In this document: positions 34,215 through 43,105 of the stretch, piece by piece
Numbering within the stretch: the first letter of the stretch is position 1
Layout: the number at the start of each line of letters is the position of its first letter
Assembly: GCA_951812305.1 (NCBI GenBank)
Contig: CATOSB010000011.1
Location: 1-64,000, forward strand
Length of the DNA: 64,000 nucleotides
Reading direction: 5' to 3'
Origin: an uncultured Paracoccaceae bacterium
Lineage (GTDB): Bacteria > Pseudomonadota > Alphaproteobacteria > Rhodobacterales > Rhodobacteraceae
The notes under the pieces: generated by a model
What the model was told of the DNA's origin: nothing
Database searches by the model: none
Seen by the model: the letters and a program-made list of their open reading frames with translations, nothing else
Translations under genes and position numbers: made by a program

Positions 34215-35001
34215 GATGGGTGTCGTGGTTGAACACATTCTCGCCCGGCTTGCCGAAGGCGGCGTTCGGCATCTGGACGAGACCGGACTTCGTGTTGCCG
34301 GCAAGCTGCACTGGCTGCACACGATCTGCGATACCGCCTTCACCCATTACCGCATCAGCGCCAAACGCGGTGCTGTTCCAACCTTCCTGACCGGCGGGAC
34401 GATCATTCATGATCACTGGAAACCCTACTACGCCCATATGAGCGGAGTGGACGCCCACGCCCTCTGCGGGGCGCATCACTTGCGCGAACTCAAGGCCATC
34501 GAAGAGATCGAAAAAGAGCCTTGGGCGACGGAGATGAGCGCAGTGCTTCATAGCGCCAATCAGCTCAGATGCGCGGCTCAGGATCAAGGCGAGACCGAAC
34601 TCCCGGAACTGGTTCGCCAGGGTATAGTCACCAGATACATGGCGATCCTCGCCAAGGGGCTCGCCTTCCACGAACGCCAGCCCCCGCTGGCCAAAAGCCC
34701 CGGCACCCGCGGCCGAAAAGCCAGGCGGCCAGGCCACAACCTGCTCCTCCGCCTGCGTGACTACCGCGATGACGTTTTGCGATTCATCGCCGACTTCGCG
34801 GTCCCATTCACAAACAATCAGGCCGAACAGGACCTGCGCATGATGAAGCTGCGCATGAAAATCTCGGGCACCTTCCGCACCCTCGAGGGCGCGCGGGTCT
34901 TCGCCGACATCAGGTCCGTCATCTCGACGGCCAGAAAACACCGGTTCAACATCCTGGAAATCCTGACCCTGTCACCACCTCAGATCATCGCACGGCTCTG
35001 A
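34215..35001 (+). pseudogene. ISBst12-type transposase interrupted by IS630 (C-terminal part)
   Basis: Residues from MGVVVEHILARLAEGG to the end continue the frame of 32414-33042. The catalytic core is intact in sequence but is separated from its N-terminus by IS630. The variant residue here is Q (HERQPPL), unlike the R of the second tandem copy. Confidence 0.9.
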
Positions 35002-35048
35002 CGGAACAAAACCCCGCAACCCTATCGGACAGGGTGCTTGGGAGTTAC

Positions 35049-36565
35049 CTTTCTTGTCTGAATTCTGTGGCGCCGGGTTGATTTCTCTGAATCAGTGGTG
35101 GGATGGATCAGGTTGCCGCCCTTGAACAACTTCTCGCCACGGCTCTGCGTCGGATCGCTGAGCTTGAAGCTGCGTTGGCGAGCATGGCGGAAGAGATCAC
35201 GGACCTGCGCCGACAGTTGGCCAAGAACAGCAGCAATAGCAGCAAGCCCCCTTCAAGTGATGGCCTGAAGAAGCCAGCCCCGCGCAGCCTGCGTGGCAAA
35301 TCCGGAAAGAAAAGTGGCGGCCAAGTTGGCCACCGGGGCGACACCCTGCGCCAGACGTCAACACCCGACTTTGTCGAACGGCATGAGGCGACGCATTGCA
35401 GCGCCTGTCAGAGCGCCCTGACGGCGGAGATGGTGAAAGGGATCGAGAAGCGTCAGGTGTTCGACTTGCCTGCGCCACGCCTGGAGGTCACCGAGCATCA
35501 GGCGGCGGTTTATTGTTGCGACCATTGTCGAGCCACGACGACGGCTGGCTTTCCCGATGGCGTGGCCGCGCATGTGCAATATGGCACGCGCATGCGGGCA
35601 GTGGCGGTCTATTGCAATGTTCAGCAGCTGATACCCGAGGATCGGGTCTGCCAGCTTATGCGCGACCTGTTTGGGGCCACCAGCTTGTGCGCGGCCAGCG
35701 TGACCAACTGGACGCGCGGCGCGGCAAATAAGATGGGTGTCGTGGTTGAACACATTCTCGCCCGGCTTGCCGAAGGCGGCGTTCGGCATCTGGACGAGAC
35801 CGGACTTCGTGTTGCCGGCAAGCTGCACTGGCTGCACACGATCTGCGATACCGCCTTCACCCATTACCGCATCAGCGCCAAACGCGGTGCTGTTCCAACC
35901 TTCCTGACCGGCGGGACGATCATTCATGATCACTGGAAACCCTACTACGCCCATATGAGCGGAGTGGACGCCCACGCCCTCTGCGGGGCGCATCACTTGC
36001 GCGAACTCAAGGCCATCGAAGAGATCGAAAAAGAGCCTTGGGCGACGGAGATGAGCGCAGTGCTTCATAGCGCCAATCAGCTCAGATGCGCGGCTCAGGA
36101 TCAAGGCGAGACCGAACTCCCGGAACTGGTTCGCCAGGGTATAGTCACCAGATACATGGCGATCCTCGCCAAGGGGCTCGCCTTCCACGAACGCCGGCCC
36201 CCGCTGGCCAAAAGCCCCGGCACCCGCGGCCGAAAAGCCAGGCGGCCAGGCCACAACCTGCTCCTCCGCCTGCGTGACTACCGCGATGACGTTTTGCGAT
36301 TCATCGCCGACTTCGCGGTCCCATTCACAAACAATCAGGCCGAACAGGACCTGCGCATGATGAAGCTGCGCATGAAAATCTCGGGCACCTTCCGCACCCT
36401 CGAGGGCGCGCGGGTCTTCGCCGACATCAGGTCCGTCATCTCGACGGCCAGAAAACACCGGTTCAACATCCTGGAAATCCTGACCCTGTCACCACCTCAG
36501 ATCATCGCACGGCTCTGACGGAACAAAACCCCGCAACCCTATCGGACAGGGTGCTTGGGAGTTAC
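35049..36565 (+). mobile_element. ISBst12-type element (subtype a), second of tandem pair, left end missing
   Basis: This 1,517-bp copy starts directly after the end of the first copy, at base 85 of a full-length element, so it lacks the first 84 bp including the left terminal repeat. Its right end is normal and is followed by TCCCATTT, the partner of the duplication at 32268-32275. The transposase gene is intact. Confidence 0.9.
35103..36518 (+). CDS. IS66 family (ISBst12-type) transposase, tandem copy 2
   Basis: This 471-residue intact transposase carries the R variant (HERRPPL), shared only with the copy at 49612-51027. Its element lacks the left end, so the protein could only act on other copies or on a hybrid of the tandem pair. 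Confidence 0.94.
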   Translation: MDQVAALEQLLATALRRIAELEAALASMAEEITDLRRQLAKNSSNSSKPPSSDGLKKPAPRSLRGKSGKKSGGQVGHRGDTLRQTSTPDFVERHEATHCSACQSALTAEMVKGIEKRQVFDLPAPRLEVTEHQAAVYCCDHCRATTTAGFPDGVAAHVQYGTRMRAVAVYCNVQQLIPEDRVCQLMRDLFGATSLCAASVTNWTRGAANKMGVVVEHILARLAEGGVRHLDETGLRVAGKLHWLHTICDTAFTHYRISAKRGAVPTFLTGGTIIHDHWKPYYAHMSGVDAHALCGAHHLRELKAIEEIEKEPWATEMSAVLHSANQLRCAAQDQGETELPELVRQGIVTRYMAILAKGLAFHERRPPLAKSPGTRGRKARRPGHNLLLRLRDYRDDVLRFIADFAVPFTNNQAEQDLRMMKLRMKISGTFRTLEGARVFADIRSVISTARKHRFNILEILTLSPPQIIARL

Positions 36566-36573
36566 TCCCATTT

Positions 36574-37411
36574 TAACTTTGGTTTTCCCGAGCATATAGG
36601 CTGCGACACACGAGATGAGGTGTACGAATGCGTTGGCAGGCGATCTGTGTCGAGTGTGTTCCAGTCCCATGCTGGTTTTCAACTTATCGAACAGAGTTTC
36701 GATGATGAACCGCCTTCGCAACAGGATTTTGTTCAGGATTGGCAGGAGATAGTTTTTCATGTTGCGGCGAATGCCGGTGACGAGGTGGAGCCCACGCTGC
36801 CAGAGCCGTTGGAAGAGGGATTTGGAGATATAGCCCTTATCAGCAAATATTTTGCCTTCGGGGCCCGCGATCATGGCTTCAAACGGCTTTCGATCATCGA
36901 CATTACCTGCCGTGATTTTGACGGCCATGATCTCCCCCTTGTTGTTGATGATTAGATGCAGTTTGAAGCCAAAGAACCAGCCCATTGTGCTGCGACCGCG
37001 CTTTGCCAGCCCCTTGAAGACCTTGTTTCGATTAATGCGGGCATTGTGGCAGACCGCGAGCTTAGTGCTGTCGGCAAAATAGACGCCGGTTTTTTTACCG
37101 CTGAAGCAGTGCAGCAGTATGCAAAACGGCACCATTAATCTTGGCATGAGGCTGACAAACCGACCATAGCTCGGGAGGGTGCCAAAGCAGTCACGGTATT
37201 TCTGCTCAACGCCATAAATCCAATAATGTTTGAAGTCCTTGAACGGCGACAAGTGAAACAAGACCATGATGAACAGGCTCTCCCCCAGGGTCAGCTTGCC
37301 GGCGCGAAGCCTCTGACGACCCGAGGGGATCAACCGGTGGCGCTCCCAGTCCTCGTAGGTTTTTGCAAAATCATCGAGACAGACAAAAAGTGCGGTGTTA
37401 GTGATCGACAT
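36574..37411 (-). pseudogene. IS982 family transposase (copy B), interrupted
   Basis: The frame starts at 37411 and runs to KTKVKMG, where the ISBst12 pair is inserted. The last 17 or so codons (PITVPETIRQVEYQI) lie at 32275-32221 beyond the pair. The catalytic residues are all in the remaining part, followed by the foreign tail VTPKHPVR. Confidence 0.9.
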
Positions 37412-37539
37412 GAGTGGCGGTCCATATTGTGTCGCTTTTGAACCTTGAATCATGGGGCAACGTACCTGGAAACCCCTCTCACCCCATACTAATCACGGGG
37501 GCATTCAGGCTGGTCAACACGGGGCAAAAGGTGCGCGCC

Positions 37540-37980
37540 ATGGAGAACAACTTCCCAATCAACGAAGATCTCGCTTATGAGAAGATCCGGGACCTCATGT
37601 TCGACATGATGGAAGAGGACCCCAACCGTTTCTACGCCCTCACGGATAAGCTCAATGAACTGGCTGCGCTCCCTAAAAGAACCATGACACTTGTGCTCGA
37701 TCTGATGGCTGCCACTCCCTTTCAGGTGATCATCCCGAAACACGTACGGAAAAATGACCCTGATACATTCAAAGCGGATCACGAAACCGTTTCAAATGTT
37801 CTATTTCTTGGAGAGTTTGGCGGAATTGCCGTTGAACTGGAGCCAAATGAGGCTTTGAGAGAACCGAGGATCATTTCCATAACAATGGTGGAAATCCCTC
37901 ATCGCAACCCTCTGCGAAAAAGGGTCAACGAGTATCGTAAAAAACGAATCAAAAAACTACGAAAAAATTCTGTCGAGTAG
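37540..37980 (+). CDS. Passenger protein of unknown function in IS982-type element (copy B)
   Basis: The 146-residue protein is identical in translation to that at 7999-8439 and has the same acidic N-terminus and basic C-terminal tail. It remains intact although the transposase beside it is disrupted. The start at 37540 is preceded by AAAGG. Confidence 0.7.
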   Translation: MENNFPINEDLAYEKIRDLMFDMMEEDPNRFYALTDKLNELAALPKRTMTLVLDLMAATPFQVIIPKHVRKNDPDTFKADHETVSNVLFLGEFGGIAVELEPNEALREPRIISITMVEIPHRNPLRKRVNEYRKKRIKKLRKNSVE

Positions 37981-38189
37981 TGCACTGGTGACGCCAACGT
38001 CTTATCCAGTATCGGGGTTAATAAACTAGTACGGATTTCGCGAGATTAAGTGGCAAAAACCAACTTTTGTTCGCCGCGCCACGGCCCATCGATGCGCGTC
38101 TTCGCGCTATTGTTGTTGGACGTCCGCATCAGGCCAAAAGCCGCCGGTTGCAGGCGAAATTAAGCCAATAGAATACTACACTTCGCTGA

Positions 38190-39395
38190 TCAGCGTTCGG
38201 CACTTGTTTCAACATCCACCCAAACAAGCCGATGCCTTGGCGCGCCATTCATCAAATCTGCATCCGCCTCACTTGGCGTGGGCCAGAACACACCAGCGTC
38301 GGCCATCGTCAAGGCCACATCTGGTAACACATAACTAACGCGCAGATTTCCCGGTCCCGGGTCGTCGCGCCAATCGACAGTATCCAACGCGGGGTCGCCG
38401 CGATGTTTGGTATTCGCGCCCCTTTGCGCCGCGGCCTGAACACCGCCCAGGCTGGTGGGTTGCGGGTCTTGAAGGCGCGGATGAGCCAGTATAGCGCGTA
38501 TCGCCTCATGCCGGCCTTCGCCATCCTCCGGGTCAAGGTTGGCATTGCCAAGCAAGACAACCGGACCCTCCCACCGTTTCAAAACATCTTGCCAAAACCT
38601 GATTTCCGCAGCATTGCGCAGCCCGTTGCGATCCTCTGGGCCATCAAATACGGGCGGCCCCGCAGAAAACGCGAGCAGAGTCGGTCCGCCATCTAGCCTG
38701 ACTGCCCAATGCGCGACGGATGACAGGCGCTGAACTTCATAGACCGCAGGTGAGGGAAATAACTTTCCTTCGACAAGCGGCAAGTCAGCGTCTGGCAAGT
38801 CTGCCCAAAGCGTTTCAGAAAAGTCAGTGACACTCGCAATTGGCAACCTGGACAAAACGGCCATGCCGCCATACCCGCGAAACGGGCCGAACCCCTGCGC
38901 ATCCCTTGCGCCTCCGGTTCTGCCATCGCCATCCAAATCCAGTTGTGTACGCAGGCCGGAATTCGGCGGCCCGGCGAATTGGTGGCCCATTGGGTGACCG
39001 GCTTCATCCAAACGTTCCGTCAGCGCCGCCAAAGCTGCACCATTGTGATCCCAATCGATTCCAGTCAACAGAATGATATCCGGCTGGACGTGTGCGATCG
39101 TTCCAACGACCGCGCGAATCTCGTCCGTATCCTTCAGTACATCTCGCAGCAAAAGCCCCGGTCCCTTACGGGTCAATTCAACATGCCATGTTGCAATGCG
39201 CAGCGTGTCCGCTGCGACCGGAAAGCACCAGAAAATGAAAAGGATCAGGCCGGTTGCCAGCGCTCTTCTGCTTCGCGCCGCATCGCCTGCGCCGTTTTGC
39301 GGCGTTTGCGCTCCACAAGATCCGCGATCCGACCCATCGCCAGACCACGCATTAACAAGCTTGCCGGAAGAAACGCCCATGCCGCCACAATCCAA
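38190..39395 (-). CDS. Endonuclease/exonuclease/phosphatase (EEP) family protein, probably exported
   Basis: The conserved part begins at DTLRIATWHVELTRKGPGLL and includes VQPDIILLTGIDWDHNG, YGGMAVLSRLPI, VVLLGNANLDPEDG and GAPRHRLVWVDVE, the EEP fold. Several catalytic positions look altered (TGIDWD for the usual E, GNANL for GDFN), so activity is uncertain. A signal-like stretch (ALATGLILFIFWCFPVAADT) precedes it without an ATG, GTG or TTG. The only in-frame ATG starts are at 39395 and 39380, deep inside the upstream gene, so the true start is unresolved. It overlaps the membrane protein gene at 39245. Confidence 0.7.
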   Translation of the reverse strand: MDCGGMGVSSGKLVNAWSGDGSDRGSCGAQTPQNGAGDAARSRRALATGLILFIFWCFPVAADTLRIATWHVELTRKGPGLLLRDVLKDTDEIRAVVGTIAHVQPDIILLTGIDWDHNGAALAALTERLDEAGHPMGHQFAGPPNSGLRTQLDLDGDGRTGGARDAQGFGPFRGYGGMAVLSRLPIASVTDFSETLWADLPDADLPLVEGKLFPSPAVYEVQRLSSVAHWAVRLDGGPTLLAFSAGPPVFDGPEDRNGLRNAAEIRFWQDVLKRWEGPVVLLGNANLDPEDGEGRHEAIRAILAHPRLQDPQPTSLGGVQAAAQRGANTKHRGDPALDTVDWRDDPGPGNLRVSYVLPDVALTMADAGVFWPTPSEADADLMNGAPRHRLVWVDVETSAER

Positions 39396-40093
39396 ACCAT
39401 CGATTGCGGGTTATCCAGCGTCACCTGACCGAACAGGCTTTCAGACGCCTTCAACGCCGCTGGAATAAAGAATGGCAGGGTAAATCCTACGATAATGTTA
39501 AAGCGCGCGTCGCGTTCCAATCGTTGCACCACATCGCCGCCCGAGGTCGGGTCGAATGTGGGCATGTTGATCCACACATTGAACGGGCCGCTATTCATTG
39601 GCCAGTTCTTCACGCGGACGAAGAAATAAAACAATGCAAGCGTCAGCATCGACACGAAATAGGCCAGACCGGCCGCTATACGAACACGTTCAATATGCTC
39701 AAGTCCGGTACCATCGGGAAGAAGAAGAACGATCTGGCGCACCGGGCTGTATGGGAAGTCGATCGCGTTTCCAACGCCAACACCGAAATCTGTCACCAAT
39801 TTGGTTACAGAGGATGCATCGGTTTCACCGCGAACGACGAGCGAGATCAGGAAGACGGTCGAGAAAAGCGAGACAAAACGCAATCGGTTAAACGGCGGCG
39901 CATTTCTGAATTCTACAAGACCGGGATAAACGCTGGCATATTCGAAGATCGTCATTGCAGCGGCAAAGATCGACACCAGTGCGACGATCTGGGTCACATC
40001 AGAGCTGAGCCCCGGCAACAGCAAGGCTGGCGTTGCGATCAGCAACACAACCAACATTGCGCGCAATAGTGCGCCTGCCAAACGGGTAATCAC
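39245..40093 (-). CDS. Conserved integral membrane protein of unknown function
   Basis: This 282-residue protein has about six membrane segments, including ALLRAMLVVLLIATPALLLP, IVALVSIFAAAMTIFEYASV, FVSLFSTVFLISLVVRG and VSMLTLALFYFFVRV. I do not recognise a named family. It overlaps the EEP gene downstream, and the pair probably functions together. Positions 40094-40416 upstream contain no gene, only an 18-bp palindrome (40292-40309). Confidence 0.7.
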   Translation of the reverse strand: MITRLAGALLRAMLVVLLIATPALLLPGLSSDVTQIVALVSIFAAAMTIFEYASVYPGLVEFRNAPPFNRLRFVSLFSTVFLISLVVRGETDASSVTKLVTDFGVGVGNAIDFPYSPVRQIVLLLPDGTGLEHIERVRIAAGLAYFVSMLTLALFYFFVRVKNWPMNSGPFNVWINMPTFDPTSGGDVVQRLERDARFNIIVGFTLPFFIPAALKASESLFGQVTLDNPQSMVWIVAAWAFLPASLLMRGLAMGRIADLVERKRRKTAQAMRREAEERWQPA

Positions 40094-40291
40094 CGCTCAA
40101 ACCCCTCAAACTGGCCGAGCGCGGTCCGTGCCGCGTCCCTTGTTCCACTTTGATCCTGCCAATTATGGCAGGGTGCCTCATCTTTGCCCAACTTTTGCCT
40201 TCTTTCGTTTTGCCCAGCAAGTTGCTGATTCAGAAAACAAAAAGATTGGGGCGTTTTGAGGGAGAAACTGGTGCGCTATTGCATCAATTCA

Positions 40292-40309
40292 GCGACCCAA
40301 TTGGGTCGC
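40292..40309. promoter_or_regulatory. Perfect 18-bp palindrome
   Basis: GCGACCCAATTGGGTCGC is perfectly self-complementary. It lies in the 323-bp gap between the membrane protein gene and the 3' end of the broken patatin gene. It could be an operator for a dimeric regulator; no U-tract follows, so it is not a typical terminator. Confidence 0.4.
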
Positions 40310-40416
40310 AAAGATGGCATCACGCAAGATGTTGTGTCGGCGCAACCGCCCTACCGCAAGGCCGGGAAGCACTCAAATTTGCCCCATATTTGGGTTAAAT
40401 CCGAACTGTCCGGCGG

Positions 40417-41273
40417 TTACGACATCGCCGCCCAGCTTCTTGCCATTTCCACCGCTGGCGCCCAGTCATCCGAGTTCACGAGGTTCTCAACTGCCTGATC
40501 CATAGTACGGAAATCCTTGGATGTGGTTCCGTCGAGAGCAACAGGTCGTGGCAGTATCGGATTGAGGCGCACAATACGCTCGCCCAGCATATTTCCGGCG
40601 ATCCAGGTCATATTATCCGCGCTTGCAGTCATTGTGATGTTGAGGAGTGCCCCTGCAGGAACTTCCTTGGACAGGCCCATCCATTCAAGAATGCCGAAGT
40701 CCAGAGGATGCTTGAATGCCGCTTGGGGAATACCGGTCGTGTCGACGCCGGTCCCAATAGAGATCACGCGAATATCGTCTGGCTTTGCAAGACCCTTTGC
40801 AACCGCAACCGTAATCCCGTTCAGAACCGGGTTGTTAGCAAACAAACCACCATCAGCAAAGAACCCCAGCGATTTGCCGCCAACGCTGACCTCATGTGGC
40901 GGGAAATAACTCGGTGCGGCAGAGGTCGACAGCGCCCCGTCCAACATGCTGATTTCTCGGCTGTCGCCGATCCGGCTGCGTGGCAGCGCGTGATTGCACA
41001 TAGTGGTCGAAGTCCAGCCCTCTTCGGCGCCTGGGATCTTCATCGCGGCTGTGTTGACAGCCAGAACCCGTTTCTGGTCGAAATCGCCGAATTTGGCGTC
41101 TTTGACCAATACCTCGCCAACGCGCCTCAACCCATCCGCCACATATTGGCTGCTGAAAATGCCCACGCCGGCAATCAGGTCGCGCAATCCGGGCACGAAT
41201 CGCGCCGCCTGTCTGATCGCCCAGACGACCTTGCGATTGTGGTTAGGGTCAAAGATTTCGTGGGCCTTGTCCC
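40417..41273 (-). pseudogene. Patatin-like phospholipase, C-terminal part
   Basis: The frame contains GFFADGGLFANNP, which carries the catalytic Asp (DGG) of patatins, and continues to the stop at 40417. The N-terminal part is at 42464-42678. An IS4-type element with a 10-bp duplication (GCCTTGTCCC, 41264-41273 and 42464-42473) separates them. Rejoined, the protein has 353 residues with no other defect (junction LYRDKAHEIFDPNHNRKVVW). Confidence 0.88.
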
Positions 41274-42463
41274 CTTACCACCCTTCAAAATTTCCGGATC
41301 TGATTTGACGTTTGTCTGATCTGTGTGATTCAAGGAGTCTCCACTGCTGATATTGGAGGCTGGTTTGTTGGGAAATGTTTGTTTTTCAGAGCTTTATTCG
41401 AAGGTTGAGGCGGATTTTCAGGACCGCTTGCTCGGGTATCACAAGTCGCGCCGGGAGGGATTGTGCATCATAGCAAGCGTGATTTTGAACACGCGCAGCG
41501 TCAATCTGATGGAAAATGCGGCTGCTCTGCCCCGCGATATCGGCTCTGTGGACCACCGCTATCAATACATTTCGCGGGTTCTGGGCAATCCTCACATCGA
41601 TACTGATGAGATCATGCAGGCCTATGTTGGTGAAATTTTCCGCCGCCAGTGTGAGGCCGGAGAAACGATTGTGGTGGCCCTTGATCAAAGCAAGCTCAAC
41701 GAAGGGCATGAGGTTTTGATGTTATCGGTGCGGATGCGGGATCGGGCCCTCCCGGTCGCCTGGCGTGTACGCCAGACCAAAGGGCCGATTGGATGGCGCG
41801 TGCAACATGAGCTTTTGGAAGCAGTCCGCCCATGGCTCCCGGCGGATGCGCGTGTGTTGCTGGCGGGAGATCGGTTTTATGGAACCGCCCGATTGGTCGC
41901 ATGGTGCCAGGAGGCTGGATGGGACTACCGGCTGCGCATGAAGGGAAATATCACACTGCAACATCAGGGTGGCGAGATGATGACGCGCGAAATTGCCCAA
42001 CTGATGCCCGAAGGGCTTGTAAACGCTGAGCTTTACGGAACGGGCGTCTTTAGCAACATTGGAGTGCTTCACGAAGAGGGGCACAAAGAGCCTTGGATTA
42101 TTGCCATGAATGCAGCACCGTCCGAGTACAAGGTGCTCGATTATGGAATGCGTTGGGGAATTGAAGCCATGTTCTCCGACTTCAAAACCCGGGGCTTTGA
42201 AATTACTCAAAGCCAGATCAAAAAGCCGGATCGATTGGCCCGCCTCATTTTGGTGCTGGCAATCGCCATGTACTGGGCTGTTTCAACCGGAGCAAACGAA
42301 GAGCACCACGTCGCAATACGCGGCGAAAAAAGGGGATTCGAAAAGCCCGAAGGTCCTTATGCTCTCTCTTCAAGACAGGCCTTCGTGCTATCCGACGATG
42401 CCTCGCAGGTTATGCCAAAATCCCCAAGCTCTGGGATGTCTGGCTAAATTGAAGGGTGGTAAG
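41274..42463 (+). mobile_element. IS4-family element
   Basis: This 1,190-bp element has ends CTTACCACCCTTCAAAATTT and, from the other side, CTTACCACCCTTCAATTTAG. It is flanked by the 10-bp duplication GCCTTGTCCC and sits inside the patatin gene. It occurs once in the window. Confidence 0.93.
41353..42447 (+). CDS. IS4 family transposase
   Basis: This transposase has about 364 residues. The catalytic residues lie in VVALDQSKLN, VLLAGDRFYG and the YREK signature YGMRWGIEAMFSDFK (Y-2-R-3-E-6-K), which defines the IS4 family. No ATG starts the frame; TTG at 41353, 41365 or 41368 is used. The frame ends just before the right terminal repeat. Confidence 0.9.
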   Translation: MEAGLLGNVCFSELYSKVEADFQDRLLGYHKSRREGLCIIASVILNTRSVNLMENAAALPRDIGSVDHRYQYISRVLGNPHIDTDEIMQAYVGEIFRRQCEAGETIVVALDQSKLNEGHEVLMLSVRMRDRALPVAWRVRQTKGPIGWRVQHELLEAVRPWLPADARVLLAGDRFYGTARLVAWCQEAGWDYRLRMKGNITLQHQGGEMMTREIAQLMPEGLVNAELYGTGVFSNIGVLHEEGHKEPWIIAMNAAPSEYKVLDYGMRWGIEAMFSDFKTRGFEITQSQIKKPDRLARLILVLAIAMYWAVSTGANEEHHVAIRGEKRGFEKPEGPYALSSRQAFVLSDDASQVMPKSPSSGMSG

Positions 42464-42678
42464 GCCTTGTCCCTGTAAAGCTTGGCGAGCATCTCTGGTT
42501 TGTGCTCGGTCGCCAGCCCGATAGACAACAGACCGCCCGTCGAAGTGCCCGAATAACCATCGACGACAGACTTCGAAGTCAGGTCGATACCTGCATCCTG
42601 TTCAAGCTTGTGCATGATCCTGGCCGTCATGTAACCCCGGATGCCGCCACCATCGAGAGCCAGCAATCGAAACGTCAT
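42464..42678 (-). pseudogene. Patatin-like phospholipase, N-terminal part
   Basis: The start at 42678 (MTFRLLALDGGGIRGYMTAR) has AGGAGG at ideal spacing. The oxyanion loop DGGGIRGY and the nucleophile motif GYSGTSTGG (G-x-S-x-G) are intact. The frame breaks at LYRDKAL, where the IS4-type element enters. The intact protein would be a cytoplasmic or membrane-associated lipid acyl hydrolase. Confidence 0.88.
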
Positions 42679-42781
42679 GAAATCCTCCTGAAATAGAATG
42701 AGTTTTATGTGGCGAGGGTTCCACGAGGTTCGATTCGGCGCAAGGAGAGAGCTGGTGCTTGAATGGGTGAACGTGGCATTG

Positions 42782-42875
42782 TGGCCTGAACCGGGCAATC
42801 GAATTGCTTCGCAATCCGACGAACTGGGGCGCCAGCCCCCTAGGCCCCACGGAGTATTTACAAGCAGGGTGAAGG
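42782..42875. repeat. Bipartite intergenic repeat, copy 1
   Basis: The block combines GGCCTGAACCGGGCAATCGA with CAATCCGACGAACTGGGGCG, GCC-loop-GGC stems and GAGTATTTACAAGCAGGGTG. The same two parts recur in the same order at 52558-52686, with 36 extra bases between them. GC stems followed by an AT stretch resemble terminators or REP-like repeats in Rhodobacteraceae. It lies between the divergent patatin gene and dctP. Confidence 0.55.
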
Positions 42876-42994
42876 CACTTTGGTGAGTGGAGTGTAAGGT
42901 AGATTCAAGCCGGAAAAAACCGCGCGACGGGAAACCGTACTTTCCGTGGTACCTTCTGACCACACGCGACAAATAGCGCTAACATCCAGATTAG

Positions 42995-43015
42995 ATTGTT
43001 TACCTGCTTAACAAT
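42995..43015. promoter_or_regulatory. Putative MarR-type operator upstream of dctP
   Basis: TGTTTACCTGCTTAACA (42997-43013), extended by AT on both sides, is an imperfect dyad with ATTGTT/AACAAT arms. It lies about 91 bp before the dctP start. Closely similar sites are at 47845-47865 and 55051-55071. Confidence 0.6.
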
Positions 43016-43105
43016 CTCGGATTTTGCCTGTATTTTCTTGTGATCAACAGCCCGTTCCGCTTTACTGGCTTCCGATCTATTCGAATGACAATCAGGGAGG
43101 ATTCT

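Larger units (their letters stand above)
32276..35048 (+). mobile_element. ISBst12-type element (subtype a), first of a tandem pair, carrying an IS630
   Basis: With the IS630 insert (33043-34211 plus TAA) removed, this copy is a full 1,601 bp. Its left flank TCCCATTT (32268-32275) is repeated only after the second tandem copy, at 36566-36573. The pair therefore occupies a single target site in the IS982 transposase gene. Confidence 0.92.
32201..38018 (-). mobile_element. IS982-family element with passenger gene, copy B, carrying nested IS
   Basis: The ends (ACCTGAGTTCTGGATAAG on the left, CGGGGT on the right) match copy A in reverse orientation. TAATAA is duplicated on both sides (32195-32200 and 38019-38024). 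After removal of the nested ISBst12 pair (32276-36565 plus 8 bp) the element is 1,520 bp, against 1,521 bp for copy A. The region 38025-38189 beyond it shows no gene. Confidence 0.92.

Noticed and set aside
34195..35001. 268-residue separate transposase protein after the IS630
   Set aside because: Its first seven residues come from the IS630 end; it is the C-terminal part of the interrupted ISBst12-type transposase.
7961..38018. Composite transposon or inversion between the two inverted IS982 copies
   Set aside because: Each copy has its own matching duplication (TGATTA and TAATAA); an inversion between them would have exchanged the flanks.
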